A stretch of 64,000 nucleotides of DNA. It comes from Zantedeschia hybrid cultivar (lineage: Eukaryota; Streptophyta; Magnoliopsida; Alismatales; Araceae). The position numbers and the translations under genes were made by a program. Positions 33,901-44,333 of this stretch are shown here, in pieces (positions within the stretch are counted from its first letter, which is position 1; each line of letters begins with the position of its first letter). The notes beneath the pieces were generated by a model. That model worked only from the letters and a program-made list of their open reading frames with translations. It was not told the origin of the DNA and did no database searches. The stretch is taken from positions 42,075,194-42,139,193 of the forward strand of contig JARZZO010000012.1 of assembly GCA_030544215.1 (NCBI GenBank), read 5' to 3'.

Positions 33901-34485
33901 TACGAGGCAGAAAGACAAACCTACAGGCGTAGAAGAAGGCAATTGAGGAAAATAAGCCAAGTGCGGAGTGATGACTCCACTGATGATGATGATGATGGAG
34001 ATGGTGATGGTGATGGCGCTACTGTTGCTGGACTATCAGGAGGTTCTGCACTTGGGAGCAGTTACACATGATACGATGATTACTCCGCACCTCCGAGTCA
34101 TTCTGAAGGAACTCAAGGTCAGAGACAAGGACAACAAAGGGGATTTGAAGGCGAACAGAGACAGGCAGGATGTGATTGGCCACCATGGGAAGATGCACTT
34201 TCTTATCCGCCCATTTTTCATCCCCCTACACTGCCATATTCAGACATCAGCAGCACTACTAAAAGGTACTCTGGATCTCTACCTATACAGTATGGCATTT
34301 TTGTCCTTCCAATACAATCAGGAGAAAGTTCAAGCTAACAAGCTTACACACCTAGAGGTATTCAAAGAGGATTCGAAGACCTCGCTAGTTCCTTGTTTGG
34401 CTATGGATATGCACCATACATGTCGGCAGATTATGGCCCGCCTGCTCAAACTTATGAACCGGATGATGAAGGATCACAAATGTGA
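30964..34485 (+). pseudogene. hAT-3 transposase (BED, DUF659, hAT dimerisation), disrupted
   Basis: ATG at 30964, BED finger HCTLVDCVRRRVKCNWC. Unlike hAT-1, the BED finger, linker and DUF659 lie in one exon (to 32656); later exons are inferred at 32747-32877, 32953 to about 33047, and 33140-34485. Motifs: CDGWTGTTRRSMINFL, IVTDNEASYKAAG, LYWVPCAAHSIDLMMEDI, MGYLYEAMDRAKE, RVLSQTTSSSQCERN. Lesions: one extra C in a C6 run near 31725 and one lost G near 31917, which restore the frame between them; TGA at 32620-32622 for Trp; stops near 33249 and 33355 and several in the tail. The tail has a Ser/Asp-rich (DGDGDG) block and a Tyr-rich end. Confidence 0.86.
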
Positions 34486-34629
34486 TCTTTCTAAGATATT
34501 TTTCAACAACAATGTCTTTTTTAATTAATGCACAACAAAAATTATTAATGTGACTCTTTAATGTTTATTTTTTATGGATGTATATGAATTGCATTCATTC
34601 TTATTGTACATAAATTGAATAATATGTAT

Positions 34630-34795
34630 GTAATTTTTTCTGATTTTTTTTAATTTTTTCTATTTTTTCTGATTTTTTTTTTTAAAAATCCGGCCGAGTC
34701 GGACCGGCCGGACTGAGTCTGGATCGGTCCAGATCGGGTCGGGTCGGGATCGCCGGGTCCCGATTCTCGGTCCCGCCCCGACCCGGAATTCCTTG
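34630..34795. repeat. hAT-3 3' T-rich block and GC-rich array
   Basis: TTTTTTCTGATTTTTT words (34634-34684) are very close to those at the end of hAT-1. They are followed by GGCCGAGTCGG, GGATCGG and GGTCGGG words up to the terminal CCTTG. Confidence 0.65.
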
Positions 34796-34803
34796 CTTGG
34801 ATG

Positions 34804-36033
34804 ATTCCCTTAGTCGCTTTTCTCCTCCGAGAGGAGGTCCCGTCTGATCCAAAGGAAGCAAGGCATGTCCGGCATCGCTCTTCCTACTTCCTTATTATGG
34901 AGGGAATACTATATAAGAAGTCCTTCGGCCGGCCGCTCCTACGATGTCTCGGCTCGGCTGAAGCTGATTATGCACTTCGGGAGGTACATGAAGGAATCTG
35001 CGGAGCACACGCAAGAGGAAGGGCCTTGGCCCACAAGCTCTTGAGGCAAGGGTACTGGTGGCCAACGCTTCAAGAGGACGCGACTGCTCTCGTCCGCTGC
35101 TTCGACCAGTGCTAGAGATTTAGCTCCCTCATCCACCAGTCGACAACCCTTATGACTCCTCTATCAGATCCCTGGCCTTTCGCCCAGTGGGGAATTGACC
35201 TCCTGGGACCCTTTCCCATGGCAACCGGCCAGAGGAAGTTCCTTATTGTGGCAGTAGACTACTTCACCAAGTGGGTGGAAGCCGAACCCCTCGCGGCTAT
35301 AATCGATAGCAACGCATGGAACTTCGTATGGAAGTTCATCATTTGCCGATATGGCATCCCCCGGGCAATTATCTCAGACAACGGTAAACAATTTGACAGC
35401 CATCGGTTTAAAGACAACTGCGCTAGCTTCGGCATTCTCCATAAGTTCGCTTCGGTAGCACACCCTCGGATGAATGGTCAAGTCGAAGTCATTAACCGAA
35501 GTCTATTGCGAGGACTGAAGACTCGCCTCGGCAAGGCCAAGGGCCGATGGGTCGAAGAGTTGCCGAGCATTCTATGGGCTTATCGGACAACAAGACGAAT
35601 CCCTACCGGCGAAACTCCATTCCGAATGGCTTATGGGGTAGAAGCCGTTATCCCTATTGAAGTCAGCCTTCCATCGCCAAGAGTTCTTACTCATGATCCG
35701 AAGGCTAATGAGGAAGCCCTAAAAGATCACCTTGATCTTATAGAAGAAATAAGGGATCAAGCCTGCATTCGGCTGGCGGCTTATCAGCAGCGCATGGCAA
35801 GATACCACAACACTCGAGTGAAACCCCGAAGCTTTGAGGCCGGGAACTTCGTGTTGAGGAACGCTTACGCGTCCAAGCCAGCCGAGGCCGCAGGAAAACT
35901 TTCTCCCAACTGGGAAGGACCTTATTGCATAAGGGAAGTGATCCGACGAGGGGCCTATCGGCTAGAAACCCTTTCGGGCCAACCTCTCCCTCGTACCTGG
36001 AATGTGGAGCGCCTTCGGTGCTACTTCATGTAA
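34804..36033 (+). pseudogene. Tat B integrase
   Basis: Resumes the pol frame after hAT-3. The N-terminal zinc-binding region (VHEGICGAHARG...CFDQC, 34985-35112) is followed by a TAG (35113-35115) where a Gln is expected. The catalytic core is intact: WGIDLLGPFP (first Asp), IISDNGKQF (second Asp), NGQVEVINR (Glu). The C-terminal part has LPSILWAYRTT, TPFRMAYGVEAVIP and the final KLSPNWEGPYCI...RLRCYFM typical of Ty3/gypsy integrases. Apart from the single stop and the hAT insertion it looks undamaged. Confidence 0.88.
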
Positions 36034-36095
36034 GTCATTTCTCCCGGAGTTTAGCCGGAAGTCATGAATAAAAACTTCCTTTCGAAGTATTGTCC

Positions 36096-36302
36096 GGCAA
36101 TATTTTCTAAGTCCGTGTAAATCGTACCGGGAGTGGCTTCGACTATGCAAACCGTATAGAGAGCGGCAATATTTTCTAAGTCCGTGTAAACCGTACCGGG
36201 AGTAGCTTCGGCCATGCAAACCGTATCGGGAACGGCAATATTTTCTAAGTCCATGTAAACCGTACCGGGAGCGGCGTGGCTTCGGCCATATACAGAATCA
36301 AA
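36096..36302. repeat. three-copy 69-bp tandem repeat in the Tat B 3' region
   Basis: GGCAATATTTTCTAAGTCC starts at 36096, 36165 and 36234, an exact 69-bp period. The array lies between the end of pol and the end of the antisense gene. Tandem repeats in the 3' region are known in Tat elements. Confidence 0.8.
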
Positions 36303-36439
36303 CTCGGCTATCTATTCAGACACTGAAGCAAGTATAAGCAAAATGCCTTCCATATATAAACAGAAGTATAAAAACAGGCCATATGCCTAGTCTCGGCATC
36401 TTAAAAAAGCAAAAACAAAAATCGGGACAAGCCCCCGGA

Positions 36440-38407
36440 CTAGCTTTCGGCGTCATCGCCGTCCACATTAACGACAGTCTGGCCGGGAGACGCCAGAAGA
36501 GAAGCTTGTACCGGTTCGGCTGCGGCACCTTCCAGAGAAGCCGGAGTTCTTTCAGCCTTAAGCCTTCGCCACCAGGCTAAAAGCTCTTCGCCTTCCTCGT
36601 CCGTCGGGTAGCCAATGCCGGTCAAATCTGTGGCTGGGCAAGCCTTTTGGGCGACAGCTAGCCCCAGATCGAACATATCCGACGCCGCTTGGACTCGGGC
36701 CTCCATTATCTTCTCGGCAAACTCAAGACCTTCTTTATAGCTCGCCACGGTTGTGCGAGCGACGTCGTCAGCTTCCTTAGCCCTGGCCTCCAAGTCCGCC
36801 TTCAGGGCCGATACCTCCTCGGCGTGGCGGCGGCGCTCCTCGTCCCGCTCTTTGACCTTGTCCTGGATCTCGGCCTTCAGAGACGCGACCTCGGCCCGGG
36901 ACCTCTCCAGCTCTTTATCGGATTTCTCCAGGTCCTTCTCGACCTTCTTTTTGGCCTCGTAGGTAGCATGGATCACCGCCTTTTGCCCTTCTAGATCGGC
37001 CCGCATCCGCGCATTGGCCCCGAGGAGAATATCAACGTTAGCCTCGAGATTGCGCTGTACCGAGGCCACTTTGTCCGAGGCCAGCTGATCCGAAGCCTGG
37101 TCAATGTCCCGGAGCTTCTGCTGAATGGCGGCTTGGCAGCGAGCAAGGCCCCCGCACAAGACTGCGGCCTGTAGCCGAAAACAGGAAAGGAGGAATAAGT
37201 TTAAAAGAGCTAAGAGGAACAACGAAAAAAGACAAAGACGAAAGAGTTTTTACTTGGACGGCGTAACGAACGCATTGCAAAGATAAGCCTTTCGAAGAAA
37301 GCTCCTTGATTTCGTCCTCGGCCAACGGGAGGGTCTAGCCGTGGACCAAGCACAGACACGTCCGAGAGTCTTCCAGACTCTCGTCCGCAAAAACCCCCGC
37401 GTCCGGGCGCCAGGGCTCATATCCATATTCTTGGGACATATACGTCCCGACCGCCCCGAAAGGGAATGAAAGGTCCTCCGTACCGGCCCCGGTGGCCGAA
37501 GGAGAATCGCCCCTCGGCGGTTCGGGAGGCGACGAGAGCGGAGCGCCTCGTGCCGCCACCGGTCTCTTAGCTGCAGGGACGGATTCCCTCTCGCCAGGAT
37601 CATCAGCCCAGGCTCCTCTTCTCTGGACGGTCACTCCCTCCGGCGACCGATTTTCCCTTCTGCCGCTCTCTTTCGAGCGCAGCAGCAGCAGCGCGGCCTT
37701 CGACAGAAGCTGTCGTCTGCCTCGTAGTATGGGCGATGGGGGCCGTAACCCCTCCGGCCGTCCTCTCTTCTGTCGCCCGCGGCTGGGACGATCGGGACTG
37801 TCCGGACTGTTTGGAGAGACGACCGAGCAATCCCCGAAGTCTAGACATTTCTGCAAGCAGAAAGAAAAAAGGTTAGTAACAATTCAGAATACAACTTTTT
37901 TGACTAAAGACCGACTTACTCCCGGCCGCTGCTTCGGCGCCCTCTTCGGACGAACGGGCTTCGGCCGGAGATCCGGCCGCGGCGGTTCCTTCAGCCTCTC
38001 CTGGAATATCTTCGAGAGGAAGATAAGGGAAAACTTTGCTCATAAATAGAAAAGCAACCCGGTCGGACGGAATTAGCCCTGGTATTCTTCCTGGGCCGAA
38101 CGGGAACCATCCAAGATGGAATATGGTAGTAGGTAGTAATAACCTTGATGGTGTCGGTATCAAGGACACTAACTACATCCGAAACCGTCCCGGCCGGGCG
38201 GCGGCCAGAAGTAGAAGGGTCGGCGGCAGTAGGAACCGGTTCGGCTTCTGCAGCCGGAAGCGACTCCGATTCATCTGCCATGGCAGAAGCAAAATAATTT
38301 GAAGAAAAAGGAGACGACAAAGACGACTGGGGAGGTCTGGATGAAGAACAAGAAGAACCGCCTTCGGCCGAAGAGCTACTTTCGGTCGAAGGAGAGCAGC
38401 TGGACAT
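36440..38407 (-). pseudogene. Tat B antisense gene (three exons), coiled-coil protein, disrupted
   Basis: Runs opposite to gag-pol. ATG at 38407; inferred exons 38407-37922, 37850-37254 and 37168-36440, with introns of 71 and 85 bp (GTAAGT...TTGCAG and GTAAAA...CTACAG). Exon 1 begins with a Ser-rich stretch and has the passage TYYHIPSWMVPVRP known to me from antisense ORFs of plant Tat-type elements, then a frame break. Exon 2 encodes RLRGLLGRLSK and later YGYEPWRPDAG, with a frame change and a TAG at 37335-37337. Exon 3 is a long charged coiled coil (about 37140-36700, rich in Glu/Lys/Arg with heptad-like Leu) and ends in VNVDGDDAES. Function unknown; some Tat antisense ORFs are thought to be nuclear or nucleic-acid-related, but nothing here shows it. 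Confidence 0.72.
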
Positions 38408-38674
38408 GAATCACAGAACAGAGAAGAAAGAGAACTGAGGCTTACCCTCAGAGAAAGGTCTCCTCGATGGCTAACGTTCTCCTCGACAACAGAGAATCCT
38501 CCAGCGACGGTTCCCGGCGACAAGGAGCTCCCCAGCAATGGACAAAGCGCCCTTAAACACCCACAGTGGCCAGCTCTTCGCCGGTGAAGCAGGGATACTT
38601 GGGGAAGCCACTCGCAGGGATGTACAGGCGCAGAGGAAGAAAAAAGCGGAACAGTGCCCAGTGGAGAAGGGTTG

Positions 38675-38684
38675 GTATTTATAG
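38675..38684 (-). promoter_or_regulatory. TATA box of the Tat B antisense gene
   Basis: On the minus strand TCTCTATAAATACC, about 270 bp upstream of the antisense ATG. It is conserved as CCTATAAACA in element A. Confidence 0.65.
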
Positions 38685-39365
38685 AGAAACTTGAAGGGGT
38701 CCAGTGTCGGATCAACGGCTAAGATCTTCCCCCTCATCGCCACCGCTCTGCTCAGATGCGCGACACGTGTCCCGTCCTTCGCCATGATGATGAGCGGGCT
38801 GCCGGATCGAGAGGAGGCAATCAACGGCCGGGTGCGGCCTGACTCTTCGGCTGTTCGTCCAGATGCTTGCCACGTGTCCCAATCCTCGTGTCAAAACTAG
38901 GAGAGGCGGCGATTCAGGTGGAATCTTGGGCAGAGAGCTGAAGTGACTCGCGATCTGCGTGATCACTGCTAACGGCTGAGATCTTTTTGTGCTTTCGGCA
39001 AACCGGCCAAATGAGCAACACGTGTCCTGTGTTTTTTATGACACGACCGTGAAGGCGGGAAGCCCGAGGTCTTTTCCGCCCTTGTTAAATGTCTCGATAT
39101 ACTCTTAAGGACTCGCCCCTTCACGACTGGGGACGAAGGCATCCGTCACCGAATCTCGGCCGTCACCTAGTCTCGGCTTGAGACGGAAGCGTTTACGACA
39201 GGGTCCCGGTTTGAGACGAGGCTGTTTGTCACAAGCCTTCGGCCGACCTAAGGCAGAGCTCAAAAACGAATCGAAGCAGAGGTTTCAAGCAAGGCTCGCG
39301 CCATATTACTTTCCCGAAAAAGCTTCGGACTTTACTCTCGCCGTCTTATAAAATTGAGAACGACA
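38685..39365 (+). other. Tat B 3' internal non-coding region
   Basis: Shared with element A (14201-14785) and without a supportable ORF. Several ACACGTGTCC words (G-box-like CACGTG cores near 38763, 38872 and 39020) lie upstream of the antisense promoter and may act on it; that is inference. Confidence 0.5.
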
Positions 39366-39381
39366 AGAGTAGGGAGCTATG
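39366..39381 (+). other. polypurine tract of Tat B
   Basis: AGAGTAGGGAGCTATG directly before the 3' LTR. Element A has AGAGTAGGGGGCTATA at the same place. Confidence 0.75.
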
Positions 39382-40227
39382 TGATGGGGGGAGAATCCGA
39401 TTCAGCCCATTAAACAGCCCAACACTGGGACCAGCCCAACAGTAGTAGCAGTAAAACGCCCACTGGCAGCCTTCGGCTCATTAGCGGCCCAGCGGCCCTC
39501 GGCCTAATAGCAGTCCAGTGGTCCTCGGCCCATCAGCGGCCCTCAGCCCAATTGGCCTCGGCCCAGTTAGCGGCCTACGGCCCTGTTGGCTTCATCCCAC
39601 TAAGTAACATTCGACCCAACAGCGGCTCCCACCTTCGGCCCAGTAGCCATATCCGGTCCACTCCGGTGGAAGGGTTAGGCACTATGGCGGTTTATCAGTA
39701 AACCAAAACATAGTCCTATATCGGCTGCCACCATCAAGTAACCTCTATCCTCCGCTATAAATATACGGCTATTTATTACCAAAGGTATGTCTGTTAGACC
39801 AAGGACAACAGTCCAAAAGCATTAAAGCTGCTTCTTCTTCCTTCCCTTCTGAATCGAATCTTCTTCAGAAGCTAACTTAGCCATCGGAGGGGGTTCCTTT
39901 GGGCCGAAGCCCGGGACTCCTACTGACCGGTTCTTCTTCTTCTTCCTCTTTCTACAAGGGTTTCGGTTTGAATCTTCGCCGACCTCTCCGAGTCGGCCTT
40001 GGCCACCGACTTCGGGTTTTCTCTCCCCAGTCTCGACGCCCTTCGCTGGCTGATCCGTCTCGGCCGAAGGAGTCTCGGCTTCATTCTTGGCACGCCTTCG
40101 CCCGGATATCTCTCGGCCCTGTCTCCGCCCTCGTCTCGTTTCGGATCCCCCTCGGTCCTCTTCATCGATCTGATCCAGCTTCGGGTTTCGGTTTCGGAAT
40201 CCGATCGTGATAGCTTCGGCTACATCA
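39382..40227 (+). repeat. Tat B 3' LTR
   Basis: TGATG...CATCA, followed by the AGAGT duplication. It differs from the 5' LTR at about 39 positions by my count, mostly transitions. Confidence 0.92.
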
Positions 40228-40232
40228 AGAGT

Positions 40233-40544
40233 CATTAATTTTAACCTTAAACAATTCTCCATATTTCATTCATACTTCCTTTAGTTTCTAATCCAACTCA
40301 ACTCTAATCCTACATGCTCACCTACTGTACGATTTTCCATCTCCTCTTCCGTTTGTACACTAGATGTGCTCAACTATAAACCATTATCTCATATGTAAAT
40401 TGCCCACAATAATCTATTAGAATAATGCGTGATTGTTGTCAATTTTCCTTTATTTAAATAGATAATAAGATCTTCCTATCCTTGTAAATTAAAGCTTCCT
40501 CTTCACCTAAACACTTTTATCCTTGTAGGTTCCCTACCTGTTAT
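40233..40544. other. AT-rich host DNA
   Basis: Right flank of element B and left flank of the foldback element. No feature seen. Confidence 0.4.
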
Positions 40545-40670
40545 TATTGCCTTGAGTAATACTTGATGCATAACAAGCCTGGTCACACTGCACAACTTCG
40601 TGTGATTGGACCACGTGGCCAACTTGGCCAGCTGGACGAGCTGATATGACTAGCCCCATAATATTTTGAT

Positions 40671-40966
40671 TGACAAATACCTGTTTTAATTGACAAATAT
40701 AATTTTCAATTGACAAATATAATTTTCAATTGACAAATATAGTTTTTGATTGACAAATACATATTTCGCTTGACAAATATATATTTCGGATTGACAAATA
40801 CATATTTCGATTGACAAATACATATTTTGAAAATTGTATATGTCAATCCAAAACTATATTTGTCAATAAAAAATTACATTTGTCAATCAAAATATGTATT
40901 TGTCAATCGAAAATGTATTTGTCAATCGAAATTATATTTGTCAATCGAAAACCGTATTTGTCAATA
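40671..40966. repeat. head-to-head 20-bp tandem repeat (8 forward, 7 reverse units)
   Basis: TGACAAAT starts at 40671, 40691, 40711, 40731, 40751, 40771, 40792 and 40812. Then the complement TGTCAAT starts at 40841, 40861, 40881, 40901, 40920, 40939 and 40959. Spacing is 19-21 bp. The switch in orientation near 40830 makes a hairpin of about 290 bp. A single related unit is seen at the right arm (about 41515-41535). Confidence 0.88.
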
Positions 40967-40989
40967 GAAATATGTATTTGAAGGCCCAT

Positions 40990-41495
40990 AAGCCGGGAAA
41001 TGGCGAGAAGCTATGAAGTATAAAATATAGTCCATGCATACCAACCAAGTTTGGACTTGGAAGACTTGTCTGAAGGTATTGTACCTATCGAATGCAAGTG
41101 AGTCTTTAAGAGAAAAAGATCGGTACAGGTGGACAAATCGATACTTATAAGGCGAGGTTAGTGGCGAAAGGATATCGTCAAAGACAAGGAATTGACTATG
41201 ACGAAATTTTCTTACTAGTTGCCATGATAAAGTTGATCATAGTACTTCTCGCTATCGCTGCACACTACGACTATGAAATTTGACAGATGGACGTGAAGAT
41301 TGCCTTCTTTAATGAAAATCTTGAGGAAGAGGTGTATACAGTACAATTTGAGGGCTTAACTTCCAAAGAGTTTTCAGATAAAGTGTGTAAATCGCAAAGG
41401 TCTATTTATGGACTGAAGCAAGCTTCCCGGAGGTAGAACATAAGATTTGATGAGGTGATCAAGTCTTATGATTTCGTTAAGAATGAAGATGAGTG
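40990..41495 (+). pseudogene. captured fragment of copia reverse transcriptase
   Basis: Closely matches the copia RT region at about 1826-2306 in order and wording: CATACCAACCAAGTTTGG, AAAGGATATCGTCAAAGACA, GACTATGACGAAA, then the MDMKTAF-equivalent and the YGLKQASR segment. It begins before the finger region and ends before the YVDD box. Stops and shifts abound. It lacks the tandem duplication present in the copia copy at position 1895, so that copy was not its direct source. Confidence 0.85.
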
Positions 41496-41670
41496 TTGTG
41501 TTGTCAACTGAAAAGTATATTTGTGAATCAAAATATTACAGAATTGGCCATGTCAACTCATCCAATTGGCCGAGTTGGCTACGTGGTCCAACTACAAAGA
41601 ACCACATAGAGTTGTGCGGTGTGATTGGATTTGCTTCTTGGTTGTGCAACAAGTATTACTCTATTGCCTT

Positions 41671-43449
41671 TCTTTCTTTTTTCTTTCATACTTGGTTTCT
41701 TTTACCTAAAAAATACATTTCTTATGCAGGTTACTGTATTGGTTTTCAAGTAATGGCCAGTCAGGATATGTAACGTCTTATTCAGGACATAAGTTATTCG
41801 TCTTATCATTTTGTTTCAGCCTTATGCATCTACCATTAGACCTGCTCTGACAACATTTGTAATAGTCCTACTTATAGATCTCTGATAGGTGCACAATTCT
41901 GAAACAGAATAATAAGAAACATTAAGTAAAAGAACGGTAAGCAAGTTATGTCTCTTATATAACATAATATATGGAAAATAGAAACACATATCCCCACAAA
42001 TTAAATTGGCCATTCCTGAAATGTGTTAAGTATACATCGATCTATCCTTTGTTTCTTGTTTATGAGAAACATGTTTTATAACTTTTATGAGAACTCACGA
42101 AGAGGTCTCAGTAAGGATCATTTACATTCCTACTGTTATCCCTCACTTATCACTCAATTCGCTCATCTTTCTAAAAGAAATAATTATTTTTATTTGTAAT
42201 TATCATGTAATATATTTATCTTATATATGACATTCGTGAAATGATTCATTAATTAGTATGAGATGCATTCATCTTAAAAGCAACATGAAATCGGAGTGAA
42301 AATATTAACAAAATGGTAACAAATACATTTTTTATTTTAACTTTCTAAATAGGTCATATGCTCAAGTCTTTCGTGTTCTTTTCTCCTAACTTAGTGGTAA
42401 TTTATATTAATATAGAGATATAGATACACTTACTGTAAGTCATTCTCATTGGGTCTTAAGATTAAGTCATTTTTTAGTTTGAATCTTTAACGAGTCTTGA
42501 GTTCGTAGTTAGTTGCCTTGCCGATGGGGCAACTCACCCTTTGAACATGAAGTGACGGGGATAATCACTCACCAACGATCGTAGTGGTGAGCAGGCCGTC
42601 TCCTAGTCAATCTCTCACCTCCACCTATCCACCCCAATAGGTTTCCGGAAGCTTACTGGATGAGGCAGAAAATATAGGCTAAGTTTGATCTGCAGACTAG
42701 TCTTTGGCTACTGCTGTAGCGTCCATGCCCCAGTCCATAAGTGCACTCAAGTAGGACTATCATTCTCTGCCTAAGCCGAAGTCTCAAATCCAGACTCTGA
42801 AACTGTAACCAAAAGAAAGGATATTCCATACCTTGACATCCTTTCTTAAAAGTAGAAGCATCGTGAAAATCGTTATTCTTATAAGGCTTTTTTGCCTTCA
42901 TTCATGAGTTCTTTTATGGGTTCGTTTGTTTTTGAGGAGTGCATTAGAGTATGCATCCTAATTCTTTCACTCTTGTCTTGAGATCTTTTTCATCATACGT
43001 ATTCTTTTATCCCCTTCTTGGGGTCATCATTGTTATCATGGGATTCTTTATATTTCATGCTAAAATAATGATAATAATTTAATTTTTCAATAACATATGG
43101 AGTTTGAAGCTCTAATTTTTTCATTTCATAAGATAATCTTTCCTCTCTTTTTGAGTCTCAAATTGACTTGGTCCATTGGGGTCTTGTTATTTCCATGAAA
43201 GAAGATTCCATACATATATTTCATATTAGAACATGCAAAAATAGATTTCTTATTAAGGTGAATTAGGAGAGTTTCTTTTACTTGGCTCATGTGTAGTTTG
43301 TCATAAATCCTCATGCTCATCATGTTACACTTAAAAAAATTCTAACGTGCTTCATAATAAAACAATACTTAATTGGCACAAAACATGCTGAATAAAATAT
43401 GGTGCATATGTGAAATCATGCCCTTTAACAATCTTAAATTTTGCCCTTG
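41671..43449. other. no supported gene
   Basis: AT-rich DNA without a recognisable domain. If the LTR-like block to the right extends this far (its R-U5 part could), some of it belongs to that repeat. A passage near 42520-42640 with GGGGCAACTCACCC and GGTGAGCAGGCCG may be part of it. Confidence 0.35.
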
Positions 43450-44333
43450 TTAAGACCTCCAAATCAGAAAACAAATGGACAGAACCTCCCCTAAATTTGC
43501 ATGCATTTCTACCCTCCAAATCCCTAGAAGAAATCTAAAAATAAGGGAAATAACAAATAGAGGTATCACCCTACCTTTTACGGAAAAAAATTTACATTGA
43601 ATGGAGCTCCTCCAGCCCGAGCATAAAGGAAACTGCTGCTGCTGCTTCGGGGTTGACGACGAATCCCCCGCTGCAGCCTTCTTTCTTCCTTTGTATCTTC
43701 CTCTTCCTGTGGCTTTTACAAATTCTATCACTCCCCCAAGAACCCCCTTATCTTGCTCTTTTCCCTTTCTTCTCACTGTTCTTCTTCTTTTCTCTCTCTA
43801 ACAGATTCTCTCTCTTTCTCTCTCTAGCTCTCACCATCTCTCTCCCCCTCTCTTTATCTCACTCTTTTCACCTCTTTGACTATTTCTCTCGCTAGCTTCC
43901 CCCACCACCTCTTTCCCTCTTCCTCCCTGCTTTCTCTGTCTTTCTCACTCCCTGCACCGCCTGTCTCTCCCTCCCTCTTGCTGCCTATGGCTGCCTCTCT
44001 CCCCCCCCCGGTTTTATAGAGGGGTAGTAGGTAGTTGGGTAGGGGAGGAGATAGGTGGTAGCCTCCTCCAGTTGGGTCCCCAGCAGGCCTACTAGAAAGT
44101 CCCCTAACAACCGAATAGCCAGGCCTAATAATCCCCATTACAGGCCCATTAAAATCCCTAAGAACAGGTCCATTTTCAACCCATTAAAAGCCCAATAAAT
44201 CCCACTAAAAGTCCATTATTTAGGGTCCCTTAACCATTTAACTCAAGGCCCAATAGTCCTAAGAATTTTTTTATATCTAAAGCCTAAGTTATTTTACAAT
44301 TATATATACCCGTTTAACTTTGTGGGTTCTTAC
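43450..44333 (-). repeat. LTR-like block, chromovirus type (minus strand)
   Basis: On the minus strand it starts TGTAAGAACCCACAAAG at 44333. A TATA box CTCTATAAAACC lies at about 44012-44024, followed by a CT/GA-rich leader. It then has AAGGTAGGGTGATACC near 43565, which recurs at about 62357 in the plus-strand block. The far end is not resolved; the LTR may reach further left. I found no partner LTR or coding region, so a solo or truncated LTR is likely. Confidence 0.5.

Larger units (their letters stand above)
29496..34795 (+). mobile_element. hAT superfamily DNA transposon hAT-3
   Basis: Exact 8-bp duplication CTTGGATG at 29488-29495 and 34796-34803; removing the element and one copy restores the pol frame seen in element A. 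The ends read CATGGATTGCGG and, minus strand, CAAGGAATTCCGG, so the inverted repeats are short and imperfect. It is the longest of the three hATs (5.3 kb) because of a 153-bp tandem repeat in the leader. It carries one transposase gene with compensating frameshifts and stops. Confidence 0.92.
24327..40227 (+). mobile_element. Ty3/gypsy Tat-lineage element B (near full length, hAT-3 inside)
   Basis: LTRs at 24327-25170 and 39382-40227 run TGATG...CATCA and are flanked by AGAGT (24322-24326 and 40228-40232). Without hAT-3 and its duplication the element is about 10.6 kb. Internal order: primer site, gag, protease, RT, RNase H, a second RNase H, integrase, a 69-bp tandem repeat, an antisense spliced gene, polypurine tract. 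The second RNase H and antisense ORF are known features of the Tat lineage. Its LTRs differ at roughly 39 of 845 sites by my count, so it is older than element A. Confidence 0.93.
40554..41661. mobile_element. MULE-like foldback element with captured copia RT fragment
   Basis: Flanked by an exact 9-bp duplication TATTGCCTT (40545-40553 and 41662-41670), the size typical of Mutator-like elements. Both ends start GAGTAATACTTG (right end read on the minus strand). Similarity between the arms extends over at least about 120 bp (ACTGCACAACT, GATTGGACCACGT, CAACTTGGCCA words and their counterparts at 41530-41650). Next to the left arm is a head-to-head array of 20-bp repeats. The middle holds a fragment of copia reverse transcriptase. 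No transposase is present, so it would move only with help, like Pack-MULEs. Confidence 0.82.

Noticed and set aside
36689..36994. Plus-strand Leu-rich frame with apparent membrane segments
   Set aside because: It is the complement of the antisense coiled-coil exon; Glu/Lys heptads read backwards as Leu/Ser/Phe-rich.
40671..40966. CRISPR-like regular spacing of 20-bp repeats
   Set aside because: The repeats invert halfway, there are no unique spacers of constant size, and the context is a plant transposon with 9-bp target duplication.
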